Assembly (NCBI GenBank): GCA_963766605.1
Contig: CAVYAT010000007.1
Location: forward strand, 992,001 to 1,056,000
From: AC-49 sp963766605
GTDB taxonomy: Bacteria; Actinomycetota; Thermoleophilia; Solirubrobacterales; Solirubrobacteraceae
Direction of reading: 5' to 3'
Length of the DNA: 64,000 bases
In this document: positions 52,859 to 60,696 of the stretch, one piece after another
How the letters are laid out: each line of letters opens with the position of its first letter
How positions within the stretch are numbered: the stretch's first letter is position 1
Position numbers and translations under genes: made by a program
Notes under the pieces: model-generated
The model's input: the letters and a program-made list of their open reading frames with translations, nothing else
Told to the model about the DNA's origin: nothing
The model's database searches: none

Positions 52859-53071
52859 GCGATGGCGCCGCAGTCGTCATCCACCGCTGCCCTCCAAGAC
52901 GGCTCGGCCGCGGGTCCGCGCTCGCGGGCGTCTCACGAGTTCACCTACCCGTGTGTGCAGCAGATCGCGCCGCGCGCACACGCGGTCGTCGTATCGTCGC
53001 TGAGCGCTCGCCGGCCCAGCGCGCCGGCGCTCCCGCACTAGCGGGCGGCGGCGACCGATCCCCAGGTTCGT

Positions 53072-53416
53072 CTACAGCTCGAGGATCAGGCTGGCGAGTT
53101 CGTCGGTGCGGTAGCCGTGGTGGCGGGCGAAGGTGGCGAGTTCCTTGGCGCGGCGGATGACTTCGCTCTGTTCTGGGGTTCCGGTGACGGTGATGCCGCG
53201 GCCGCGGCGGAACTCGAGCAGGCCTTCGTCGCGGAGTTGGCGTAGTGCTCTGAGGACGGTGTTGGTGTTCACTCCGAGCTCGGCTGCGAGGTCGCGGGCG
53301 GGTGGGAGCCGCTCGCCGGGGGTTGCTTCGCCGTCGGCGATCGCGCGGCGGATCTGGCCGGCGACCTGTTCGTGGAGTCCGGTCGGTTCGGCTCGGTTGA
53401 CATTGACTTCGAGCAT
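53072..53416 (-). CDS. GntR-family regulator, YtrA subfamily
   Basis: 114 residues, ATG at 53414-53416. The winged helix LHEQVAGQIRRAIADGEATPGERLPPARDLAAELGVNTNTVLRALRQL is a textbook GntR N-terminus, and only ~40 residues follow, as in YtrA-type regulators. YtrA members usually control ABC exporters; none is adjacent. Divergent from a TolB-like gene with 26 bases between starts, filled by a palindrome. Confidence 0.9.
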   Translation of the reverse strand: MLEVNVNRAEPTGLHEQVAGQIRRAIADGEATPGERLPPARDLAAELGVNTNTVLRALRQLRDEGLLEFRRGRGITVTGTPEQSEVIRRAKELATFARHHGYRTDELASLILEL

Positions 53417-53423
53417 GGTGCTA

Positions 53424-53439
53424 ATGATACTAGTGTCAT
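53424..53439. promoter_or_regulatory. Candidate YtrA/GntR operator
   Basis: 16-base palindrome atgatactagtgtcat, matching its reverse complement at 14 of 16 positions, in the middle of the 26-base divergent gap. AT-rich for this genome. It is so close to both start codons (8 bases from the regulator, 4 from the other gene) that it must overlap both promoters or leaders. Confidence 0.55.
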
Positions 53440-53442
53440 CTG

Positions 53443-54531
53443 ATGAGTGTGATCGCTCCCCCAGAGCCGCCGAGACGGAGCACCCCGGTCGATCCGCAGG
53501 CCCTCATCGCCGAAGCGCGGCAGCGGGCCCGACGCCGGCGGCGTTGGCAAGCCGTCGTGGCCGCGCTCGGCGTGGGGGTCGGCGTCGCAGTATGGGCGGG
53601 ACTGACGGCGCCCCGCGGCGGGACGACATCCCCGGCGAAGCCACCCCGGCCGGTCGCGGCCGTTGCTGTGCCCAACGGCCCGATCACGATCGTGGCAAGC
53701 CGGCGCGGGGCGCTGGGCGTCTATACGGTCGGAGGGCGCGGACTGGGTCGGCGCATCGTTCGATGCAGCACAGCGGTGAAGGGCGGGCCCGGGCGCTGCA
53801 ATTCGATCGATGGCGTGGCATGGGCCCCCGACGGCCGTCGCGTCGCGGTCGGGACCGCCGCGATCGGTGGGGATCCTCTCTCGTACAGCGGGCTCTACGT
53901 CGTTGACACACGCAGCGGCGTTGCGAAGCTCATCCGCCGCCCCGGCCCCCCGTACGGGGGATGGCGCGATCTCGCGTGGTCGCCCGATGGCTCGAGGATC
54001 GCGTTCGTGCGTCGCGGCGTCATCGCGATCATCGGCAGCGACGGGTCGGGCTATCGCTACCTCCACACCCGGACCGCCGGCTATGACCATTCACCGTCGT
54101 GGTCTGCGAGCGGGACCGCGATCGCCTATGCGACCGACCCACCGGGCGGCTACGCGACCGCGGGCGGGTCGATCGTCTACGCGATCGGCGTTGACGGCTC
54201 CCACCGCAGACGGATCGCCGCGCAAGGCGGGTGGCCGGCCTGGTCACCCGACGGCCAGAGGATCGCGTACCTCGCACCATGCGGCGTGCGGCTCGTGACA
54301 CCCTCAGGCAAGGCGCTGTCGGGTTGCCTGGGCGTCCACGGTGCACCGGCCTGGTCACCCGACGGCCACCGCATCCTCATGGCCGTCCCAGCCACGCGCG
54401 CCTTCTCGACAAGCCTGTACACGATGAACGCCGACGGCAGCGCACTCACGCTTCTCAGACGCGTGATCGCACCAAGCGAGTACCGGAACCCCGACTCCTT
54501 GCCGCGGCCCGCCTGGGCGCCACAGCTCTAG
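53443..54531 (+). CDS. Membrane-anchored TolB/PD40-type beta-propeller protein
   Basis: 362 residues, ATG at 53443. An Arg-rich cytoplasmic N-terminus (RQRARRRRRW), one transmembrane helix (about 36-56), then a propeller of PD40 blades with the signature W-[AS]-P-D-G-x-R-[IV]-A (AWAPDGRRVAV, AWSPDGSRIAF, AWSPDGQRIAY, AWSPDGHRILM). Under the likely control of the divergent GntR regulator. A blade-like remnant lies past its stop. Confidence 0.8.
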   Translation: MSVIAPPEPPRRSTPVDPQALIAEARQRARRRRRWQAVVAALGVGVGVAVWAGLTAPRGGTTSPAKPPRPVAAVAVPNGPITIVASRRGALGVYTVGGRGLGRRIVRCSTAVKGGPGRCNSIDGVAWAPDGRRVAVGTAAIGGDPLSYSGLYVVDTRSGVAKLIRRPGPPYGGWRDLAWSPDGSRIAFVRRGVIAIIGSDGSGYRYLHTRTAGYDHSPSWSASGTAIAYATDPPGGYATAGGSIVYAIGVDGSHRRRIAAQGGWPAWSPDGQRIAYLAPCGVRLVTPSGKALSGCLGVHGAPAWSPDGHRILMAVPATRAFSTSLYTMNADGSALTLLRRVIAPSEYRNPDSLPRPAWAPQL

Positions 54532-54557
54532 CCGGCTGACCAGCGTGGCCCGCGCCG

Positions 54558-54660
54558 GTGTGGGCGCCCGACGGCCACAGGATCGCCTTCAGCGTGAACC
54601 CGGCGCTCCCGGCGCGCGCATTGGGGCTGCGAAACTCCGCGGCGTGTGGCCCGTTGAGGT
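54558..54660 (+). pseudogene. Remnant of a PD40 propeller blade
   Basis: Out of frame with the preceding gene and after its stop, the sequence reads VWAPDGHRIAFSVNP, which matches the blade signature of that gene. It has no start codon or upstream blade of its own. It suggests that the TolB-like gene was once longer and lost its 3' end through an indel. Confidence 0.45.
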
Positions 54661-54663
54661 GAC

Positions 54664-56256
54664 GTGAGCATTCGACGGCCGCTTCTCGCTGCGCTCGCCT
54701 GCGTCCTGGTCGTGCCCGCAGCCACCGCCACCGCCACCGTTGCCCGCGGGCGCCTCACGACCCCGATTCAGGGGAGCTTGTCCACGCCCGCTCATCTCGG
54801 CGCCGGGGGCCCGATCAGCGCAGTCGCGACGCCGGACGGTGGCGCCGAGCTGTTCGTGGCCGGGACGCTGGGGTACACGCTTGTGCGTGTAACCCGGCAG
54901 GGCACGCTGGATCCCACGTTCGGCGTCGGCGGGATCGCCCCCGTCGCCTGGCCGGCCGGTATCGCCCCCGGGCCGATGTTGCGCGAGCCCGACGGCCACC
55001 TTGTCGTCCTCGGCGGTACGCCGTCGGGGGTCGGCCTGCCAACCGTCGACGCCGTCGGCCTCAACCCTGACGGCACGCTGAATCAGGCGTACGGCACGCA
55101 GGGCGTCACGCGGCTCGATCTCCAGGTCGGCCGCGTCGGGCCGTCGCTGGCCGGTGTGCAGGCCGACGGCGCCGTGGTCTTCACCGCGTCCTCGGGCCCG
55201 CCACCCAACGCCCTGCACCAGTCGTGGGTCGTCGCACGCCTGACGACTGCCGGCGTGCTGGATCCGACGTTCGGCACCGGCGGCATCGCGGCGGTGACCG
55301 GCGAGAACTCGTCCGACGACGCGCTCGTGCTGGGCGCCGACGACTCGATCCTGACGCTGGGAGCGCAGACGTCAGGCCAGTCCACCGCCGTGCTCCTGGA
55401 CCGCCTGACGCCCGACGGCACTCAGGACCCGTCCTGGAACGGGGGAGCTCCACTCGCGGTGCCGTTCACGACGCGTGGTCTTCCGTACCTCGCTGAGCGC
55501 CCGGACGGCTCGTCGGTCGTGGCCGGCGTCCAGCAGCTCTTCAACGTGTCCCAGGGCGGCAGCATCACCGGCGGTCCCGTCGCGACGAACGACGCGGACA
55601 TCTACGCCCCGACGCTGACCATGGCAAGCGACGGCGCCGTCCTGTTCAGCACGGACTACGGCCAGACGGTGCAGCGATTCAACCTCGACGGCACGATGTC
55701 TCCGGTCGCCGTGATCCCGCAGTTCGCCGGCAACATCGACGGCAACGCCATCGCTCCGGCGGGCCACCCGGTTCCGCTGGCGCAGGTCACCAGGGCGCCC
55801 GCGCTCCTGCCATTGGCGGGTGGCGGATACCTCGGCTACACCACGGTCGGACTGAGCAGCGGCCAGACGTTGAGCTGGCAGCTGGGGCTCGAATGGCTCA
55901 CCCCCGCGCTCGCGCTCGACACGACGGTCGGCGCCCCGCCCACGCCGTTGCAGGTGGGCATCGCTGTGCGCAGCAGGCTGCGGACGTTCGCCCGCAGCAG
56001 CCGACACATCAGAGTGACGGTCACCGTCTCGGCGCCCTGCGTCGCGCGCGTCATCGTGCGCGCCGGCCGCGCGGTCATCGCCCAGCACGTCGCCGCGTAT
56101 CTGGGAGGGCCGCGACATCAGATGGTGGTGCCGTTGACACGGTCGGCGTCGCAATTTCTCGCCACCCATCGCAACGTCGCGATCACCGCCACGCTGGACG
56201 CCCAGGACGTCATCGGCACCATCGGTTCCGCAGGCGCCAGAGGCTCGCTGCACTGA
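54664..56256 (+). CDS. Secreted delta-60-repeat beta-propeller protein
   Basis: 530 residues from GTG at 54664. Signal peptide, then repeats containing the delta-60 motif L-D-x-T-F-G-x-x-G (LDPTFGVGGIA, LDPTFGTGGIA, and TLNQAYGTQG as a weaker copy). The last ~110 residues form a separate beta domain (RHIRVTVTVSAPCVARVIVRAG). Extracellular; function unknown. Confidence 0.78.
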   Translation: MSIRRPLLAALACVLVVPAATATATVARGRLTTPIQGSLSTPAHLGAGGPISAVATPDGGAELFVAGTLGYTLVRVTRQGTLDPTFGVGGIAPVAWPAGIAPGPMLREPDGHLVVLGGTPSGVGLPTVDAVGLNPDGTLNQAYGTQGVTRLDLQVGRVGPSLAGVQADGAVVFTASSGPPPNALHQSWVVARLTTAGVLDPTFGTGGIAAVTGENSSDDALVLGADDSILTLGAQTSGQSTAVLLDRLTPDGTQDPSWNGGAPLAVPFTTRGLPYLAERPDGSSVVAGVQQLFNVSQGGSITGGPVATNDADIYAPTLTMASDGAVLFSTDYGQTVQRFNLDGTMSPVAVIPQFAGNIDGNAIAPAGHPVPLAQVTRAPALLPLAGGGYLGYTTVGLSSGQTLSWQLGLEWLTPALALDTTVGAPPTPLQVGIAVRSRLRTFARSSRHIRVTVTVSAPCVARVIVRAGRAVIAQHVAAYLGGPRHQMVVPLTRSASQFLATHRNVAITATLDAQDVIGTIGSAGARGSLH

Positions 56257-56387
56257 CGTCGGGCAGACGCCCGTCGCAGATCGCCGCGTCCGGCACGGCC
56301 CCGATCGGAGGGTTTGGGGCATGAATCGGTGGGATGCCGGTCCGTGGACACCGCAACGACGGTCTTGACGCCGAACCCTGCCCAACG

Positions 56388-56413
56388 AAAAACCCCGCGT
56401 TTGCGGGGCTTTT
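56388..56413. terminator. Bidirectional terminator of tRNA-Leu
   Basis: Hairpin ccccgc-gttt-gcgggg with a run of five A on the left and four T on the right, so it has a U-tract on both strands. It lies 10 bases past the 3' end of the minus-strand tRNA-Leu and also 130 bases after the delta-60 gene. The stem-loop is the reverse complement of the one after rnpB. Confidence 0.85.
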
Positions 56414-56418
56414 CTTCA

Positions 56419-56504
<86 letters not shown>

Positions 56505-56559
56505 GGGTGGGCGGCCAGTATAGCCCCGGTTGATTCCGTCCACGGCCCGCGCTACCGTG

Positions 56560-56573
56560 CGAACACATGTTCG
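56560..56573. promoter_or_regulatory. SOS box (LexA operator) of lexA
   Basis: CGAACACATGTTCG fits the Gram-positive/actinobacterial LexA consensus CGAAC-N4-GTTCG exactly. It lies 37 bases before the lexA start codon, so lexA is autoregulated. The same box in the opposite orientation precedes imuB. Confidence 0.9.
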
Positions 56574-56610
56574 TTCTGCCCATCAGCCCCACTCGGCCAA
56601 GGAGCACGTC

Positions 56611-57246
56611 ATGGACCTGACGAAGCGCCAGCAGGAGATCTTCGACTTCATCAAGCGCTACTCGGCCAAGTACGGCTACCCGCCGACCGTCCGTGACATC
56701 GGAAAGGCCGTCGGCCTGGCCTCGTCATCGACCGTCCACGCGCACCTCGCCAACCTCGAGAAGCTCGGCCTGCTGCGCCGCGACCCGACCAAGCCGCGCG
56801 CGATCGAGCTGCTCGACCGCGCCCGCGAGGGCGTCGGCAGCGCGGTCGACAGCGCGCGCCGGTTCGTATCGCCGCCCGGGCTGCCGCTGGTCGGCACGGT
56901 CGCCGCGGGGCAGCCGGTGCTCGCCGAGGAGAACATCGAGGAGTACATCCCCGTTCCCGCCGAGGCCGGCGGCGCCGAGGGCGAATACGTGCTGCGCGTC
57001 CGCGGCGACTCGATGGTCGATGCCGGCATGCTCGAAGGCGACTACGTCGTCGTGCGCCCGGCGACCGACGCGTCCAACGGCGACATCGTCGTCGCGCTGG
57101 TGGGCGAGGAGGCGACGGTCAAGCGCTTCTTCCGCGAGTCCGACCACATCCGCCTCCAGCCGGAGAACGCCACCATGGAGCCGATCCGCTCCAAGGAGGC
57201 CGTCGTCCTCGGCCAGGTCGTCGGCCTGTTTCGGAGCGTGCGATGA
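56611..57246 (+). CDS. lexA: SOS repressor LexA
   Basis: 211 residues, ATG at 56611 with AAGGAG eight bases upstream. N-terminal winged helix (LTKRQQEIFDFIKRY ... STVHAHLANLEKLGLL), then the S24 autopeptidase domain: cleavage site A99-G100 (TVAAGQPV), nucleophile S134 (GDSMVDAGM) and general base K171 (EATVKRF). RecA filaments trigger self-cleavage after DNA damage. The TGA overlaps the next gene (ATGA). Confidence 0.97.
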   Translation: MDLTKRQQEIFDFIKRYSAKYGYPPTVRDIGKAVGLASSSTVHAHLANLEKLGLLRRDPTKPRAIELLDRAREGVGSAVDSARRFVSPPGLPLVGTVAAGQPVLAEENIEEYIPVPAEAGGAEGEYVLRVRGDSMVDAGMLEGDYVVVRPATDASNGDIVVALVGEEATVKRFFRESDHIRLQPENATMEPIRSKEAVVLGQVVGLFRSVR

Positions 57247-57536
57247 CGCCCGGCACGCTCCAACTCGATCTTCAGTTCGCACCGACTCGGCCGCCGCTGC
57301 GGTTCGACGACTCGGTGCCCACAGCTGCCGCGGCGCTTGCGCTGCGACGACGGACGCCGTCCGGGCGCGGTTCCGGACCGGCGGGCGGGAGGCTGACGCT
57401 CGACGAGGCACTCGTCGGCGTATGGGAGGGTCTCCTCGCCCGCCGCACCGTCCGGTGCCCGGTCTGCCAGGCCGACGCGATGGCTCCGGCCGCGCACGGT
57501 GGGCGCTGCGGTGCATGCCGTTCCGAACTCAGCTGA
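57243..57536 (+). CDS. Small zinc-ribbon protein translationally coupled to lexA
   Basis: 97 residues, ATG at 57243 inside the lexA stop (ATGA). The N-terminal half (TPGTLQLDLQFAPTRPPLRF) is unstructured-looking; the middle has LTLDEALVGVWEGLLARRTV, a single helix; the C-terminus is CPVCQADAM ... GRCGACRSEL, two CxxC pairs for one zinc. No family recognised. Overlap with lexA implies SOS-linked expression. rnpB starts about 20 bases downstream. Confidence 0.7.
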   Translation: MTPGTLQLDLQFAPTRPPLRFDDSVPTAAAALALRRRTPSGRGSGPAGGRLTLDEALVGVWEGLLARRTVRCPVCQADAMAPAAHGGRCGACRSELS

Positions 57537-57556
57537 GGTGCGCTACCTTCGGTACC

Positions 57557-57886
57557 GCAGGCCAAGCAGTCGCGGAGGTATCCAACCCTTCGAGGAAAGT
57601 CCGGACATCACAGGGCACGGTGGTCGTTAACGGCGACCCGGGGAAACCCGCGGGAAAGTGCCACAGAAAACACACCGCCGATGGCGCAGACCACGTGGAT
57701 GCGCACAGGCAAGGTTGAAAAGGTGCGGTAAGAGCGCACCAGCGCCGTGGTGACGCGGCGGCTCGGCAAACCCCACCCGATGCAAGGCCAAGCAGGACCG
57801 CTTGAAGGCTGCCCGCCGAGGTCCAGGTCGGCCGCACAGATGGATGGCTGCTCACGACAGAATCCGGCTTACCGGCCAGCTACGGA
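57557..57886 (+). ncRNA. rnpB: RNase P RNA (class A)
   Basis: The catalytic RNA that matures tRNA 5' ends. The P4 halves are the unmistakable GAGGAAAGTCCGGAC (near 57591-57605) and ACAGAATCCGGCTTAC (near 57857-57872). The 5' and 3' ends pair as gcaggcc/ggccagc (P1), setting approximate bounds. Other landmarks are GGGAAACCC-like P9-P10 loops and the GGTTGAAAAGGTGCGGTAAGAGCGCACC (specificity domain) segment. Ends may be off by a few bases; a terminator follows directly. Confidence 0.93.
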
Positions 57887-57889
57887 AAA

Positions 57890-57911
57890 GCCCCGCAAAC
57901 GCGGGGCTTTT
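57890..57911. terminator. Intrinsic terminator of rnpB
   Basis: Hairpin gccccgc-aaac-gcggggc followed by four T, directly after RNase P RNA; four A precede it, so it can also end leftward transcripts from the VOC operon. It is the same stem-loop, in reverse complement, as that of tRNA-Leu at 56388-56413. Confidence 0.9.
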
Positions 57912-57943
57912 CTATACCACCCGGATGGCGCGATCGCGGCGGG

Positions 57944-58375
57944 CTAGCCGATCTCCGACAGCTCGCGCACCTGCGTCAGGCGCAGCGCGTTGCCGGACGG
58001 GTCGCGGAAACCGGAATCGATCCCGTAGGGGCGCTCCTCCGGCGTCTCGCTGAACTCGACGCCGCGCCCGCGCAGCTCCTCGTAGTCGGCGTAGACGTCG
58101 TCGGTGGTCAGGAAGACCGTGCCGGCGAAGCCCTTGGCCATCAGCGACTTGACCTGCTCGACGGTCTCGTCGTCCATCATCGGCGCGCCGGGGATCGCCA
58201 TCAGCACGATCGAGAAGTCGGGCTGGTCGACCGGGCCGACGGCGAGCCAGCGGAAGTCGCCCATCTCGGCGAGCGTGACGTCGGCGCGCACGACCATCCC
58301 GAGCTTCTGCGTGTAGAACTGCAGCGCTTCGTCCTGGTCATGAACCCACAGCTGGGCGTTGGCGATCTTGATCAT
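57944..58375 (-). CDS. VOC-family (glyoxalase/bleomycin-resistance fold) protein
   Basis: 143 residues, ATG at 58373-58375. IANAQLWVHDQDEALQFYTQKLGM and the closing FRDPSGNALRLTQV are the hallmarks of the vicinal-oxygen-chelate fold. Metal ligands are not fully clear, so it could be a binding protein rather than an enzyme. Third gene of an apparent operon with the methyltransferase and AraC genes. Confidence 0.85.
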   Translation of the reverse strand: MIKIANAQLWVHDQDEALQFYTQKLGMVVRADVTLAEMGDFRWLAVGPVDQPDFSIVLMAIPGAPMMDDETVEQVKSLMAKGFAGTVFLTTDDVYADYEELRGRGVEFSETPEERPYGIDSGFRDPSGNALRLTQVRELSEIG

Positions 58376-58423
58376 GGTCGTGATGTCTCCCTGTTGGGTC
58401 GATGGATCGTTCGGTGCTCGACC

Positions 58424-58858
58424 CTAGCCCTGGTCGTTCGGGCTGTCTTCTCGAAACGTGCGGCGTTGCGGACGCGCGTAAGCGCGCACGATGCAGGCGG
58501 GCACGCGCGCCAGCTCGGCAGCCGGCGGGAACCGCCGGCGGTACGCCGTCGGCGACTCGCCGAACGTCCGCGTGAAGCTCGTCGTGAACGAGCCGACGCT
58601 CGTCAGCCCGACCGACAGGCAGATCTCGGCGACCGAGTGGTCGGTCGTGCGCAGAAGCGCCGCCGCCCGCTCCAGGCGGCGCGTCAGCAGGTAGGAATGC
58701 GGCGGCTCGCCGAACGCCCGCGCGAACTCGCGGCTGAAGTGCGCGCGCGACAGCCCGGCCGCGGCGGCCAGGTCGTCGACCGTCAGCTGCTCGGCGTAGC
58801 GCGCATCGACGAGGTCGCGGGCCCGCAGCAGATGGCGTTCGGGTGGGGCGTAGGCCAC
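58424..58858 (-). CDS. AraC-family transcriptional regulator (HTH-only)
   Basis: 144 residues from GTG at 58856-58858. Two helix-turn-helix units (LTVDDLAAAAGLSRAHFSREFARAFG and SVAEICLSVGLTSVGSFTTSFTRTFG) with the family end SPTAYRRRFPP. No separate ligand domain. The start overlaps the methyltransferase stop (TAGTG). AraC-type genes next to VOC genes are common; autoregulation of the operon is likely. Confidence 0.9.
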   Translation of the reverse strand: MAYAPPERHLLRARDLVDARYAEQLTVDDLAAAAGLSRAHFSREFARAFGEPPHSYLLTRRLERAAALLRTTDHSVAEICLSVGLTSVGSFTTSFTRTFGESPTAYRRRFPPAAELARVPACIVRAYARPQRRTFREDSPNDQG

Positions 58859-59619
58859 TAGAGCCTCGTCGCCTCGATCAGTCGCGTCACGTAGCCGACG
58901 CCGAGCTCGCCGCCGTGGGCGTCGATCGTCGCCGCGACCTGCGCCAACAGCTCATCTCGCCGCTCGGCCGGCAGGATGCGGTGGTTGCTCTGGGTCTGGG
59001 CCTGTTCGATCCAGCGGCTGGTGGTGAACGAGTCGCGCCACGTCCACTCCGTGATCTGCGGCTCACTGAACCGTCCGGACTCGCGCAGTTCGACGGCGAT
59101 CCGCGCGTGTTCGGTGTGGTTGCCGCCGAGGATCATCGACGTGTGGCGCAGCTCCGGCGCATAGCGGTCGTAGACACCGTCGAGCGCCGAAGCGACCGGC
59201 TCGTCGGCCTGGCCGAAGTTCCAGAACAGCCCGATCCGCCCGCCGTCGACCAGCGCGGCAGCGGCCCGCGGGAAACCGGCCACGGGTTCGACCCAGTGCC
59301 ACGCCTGGCCGCTCGTCACCAGATCGAACGTCCGCCCGCCCGCGTCCCAGGTCTCGATCTTGCCGACCTCGACCTCGACACCGTTCTCGCGGGCGAGCGC
59401 GGCCATCCGCTCGTCGGGCTCGACGCCGAGCACGGTGCAGCCGCGTGCCTGCAGCAGCTGCGCGGCGATCCCCGTCCCGCAGCCGACGTCGAGCACCGCC
59501 GGTGTTGCGCCGGCCAGTAGGTGGTCGAGCAGCGCGGCGGGGTAGCGCGGGCGCACGCGGTGATACAGCCGCGCGTCCTCGCCGAACGACTCGGCCCGGG
59601 CGCGATTGGTGTGCAGCAC
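58858..59619 (-). CDS. Class I SAM-dependent methyltransferase
   Basis: 253 residues from GTG at 59617-59619. Motif I AVLDVGCGTGIAAQLL, followed by VLGVEPDERM and a conserved WHW (SGQAWHWVEP), typical of the SAM methyltransferase subgroup related to trans-aconitate methyltransferase. Substrate unknown. It is the first gene of the operon with the AraC regulator and the VOC protein. Confidence 0.88.
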   Translation of the reverse strand: MLHTNRARAESFGEDARLYHRVRPRYPAALLDHLLAGATPAVLDVGCGTGIAAQLLQARGCTVLGVEPDERMAALARENGVEVEVGKIETWDAGGRTFDLVTSGQAWHWVEPVAGFPRAAAALVDGGRIGLFWNFGQADEPVASALDGVYDRYAPELRHTSMILGGNHTEHARIAVELRESGRFSEPQITEWTWRDSFTTSRWIEQAQTQSNHRILPAERRDELLAQVAATIDAHGGELGVGYVTRLIEATRL

Positions 59620-59757
59620 ATGCGGATCCTCGCATGCGCGATGGCGGGGTACTCTTGATCAATCGCCGCCCTGCCGCTTCCGTCGGATCTCGCCGCCACG
59701 CCGCCGCCGGCCGCCACCCGCAAGGCGCTCGATGCGCTCGCCGCGGGCCTCGACGCC

Positions 59758-60654
59758 GTGCTGCCGGCCAAGACGCTCGACAACCTGCTGATCGGCACGT
59801 GGAACATCGCCGTGTTCGGCAACCTGACCGAGAAGTGGGTCACCGAGCCGGGCGATGAGCCCAAGCGCAACCTGTCGGACGCCTGCGCGATCGCCGAAAT
59901 CGTCAGTCGCTTCGACGTCTGCGCGATCCAGGAGACGCGCCGCGACCTGACCGCGCTACAGACGGTGATGAAGATCCTCGGCGACGACTGGGCGTACGTC
60001 GTCACCGATGTCACCGAGGGCGGGCCTGGCAACGGCGAGCGCCTGGCGTTTGTCCACGATCGCCGGCGCGCTCGCTCGTCGGGCCTGGTCGGCGAGGTCG
60101 TGCTGCCGGCTAGCGCCAACGGCGTCGTCATCGGCCCGCTCGACCGCCAATTTGCCCGCACGCCCTACGCGGTCAGCTTCGCCGCCGGAGACAAGGCATT
60201 CACGCTCGTCACGCTGCACGCGTTGTACGGCGCCGACAAGGCCGACAGAGAACGCCGCCGCGACGAGCTGGCGGCGATCGCCCAGTGGCTCGCCGACCGC
60301 GCCGAGGACCCCGACACGTTCAACCGCAACCTGATCGCCCTCGGTGATTTCAACATCGACCGCGACGACGACCCGCTCTATCGGGCCCTGACGTCGACCG
60401 GCCTCGCCGCCCCGCCCGAGCTCCAGGACGCGCCGCGCAACATCACCTACGCCGACGGCGGCGTCAAGAAGCACTACGACCAGATCGCCTGGTTCACCAA
60501 GGGCGAGCGCGCGGCGCTGACGCTGACCTACGAACACAACGCGGGCTTCGTCGAGTGGACCAAGTACGTCCTCCTTCACGCGCGCGACGACGCCGAGCGC
60601 AAGGCCCACATTTCCGACCACTATCCGCTGTGGGCGGAGTTCTCGCGCGGCTGA
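59758..60654 (+). CDS. Endonuclease/exonuclease/phosphatase-fold protein
   Basis: 298 residues if started at GTG 59758, but codons are open back to 59659 and the extra 33 residues (ending TRKALDALAAGLDAV) look coding; no ATG, GTG or TTG lies there. The EEP fold is seen in LLIGTWNIAVFG, AIQETR, GDFNIDRD and SDHYPLW, the DNase I/Mg-phosphatase catalytic set. Intracellular by absence of a signal peptide. Placed directly upstream of imuB. Confidence 0.82.
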   Translation: MLPAKTLDNLLIGTWNIAVFGNLTEKWVTEPGDEPKRNLSDACAIAEIVSRFDVCAIQETRRDLTALQTVMKILGDDWAYVVTDVTEGGPGNGERLAFVHDRRRARSSGLVGEVVLPASANGVVIGPLDRQFARTPYAVSFAAGDKAFTLVTLHALYGADKADRERRRDELAAIAQWLADRAEDPDTFNRNLIALGDFNIDRDDDPLYRALTSTGLAAPPELQDAPRNITYADGGVKKHYDQIAWFTKGERAALTLTYEHNAGFVEWTKYVLLHARDDAERKAHISDHYPLWAEFSRG

Positions 60655-60681
60655 CCGGGCGTCCTTCCGCCGCCATGTATG

Positions 60682-60695
60682 CGAACATGTGTTCG
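60682..60695. promoter_or_regulatory. SOS box (LexA operator) of imuB
   Basis: CGAACATGTGTTCG is the exact reverse complement of the lexA box at 56560-56573. It ends one base before the imuB start codon, so either the mRNA is leaderless or the start lies further downstream. Repression by LexA would block this promoter directly. Confidence 0.88.
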
Positions 60696-60696
60696 T

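Noticed and set aside
53443..56256. TolB of a Tol-Pal system
   Set aside because: PD40 blades resemble TolB, but no tolA, tolQ, tolR or pal is near and the organism is a Gram-positive-type actinobacterium.
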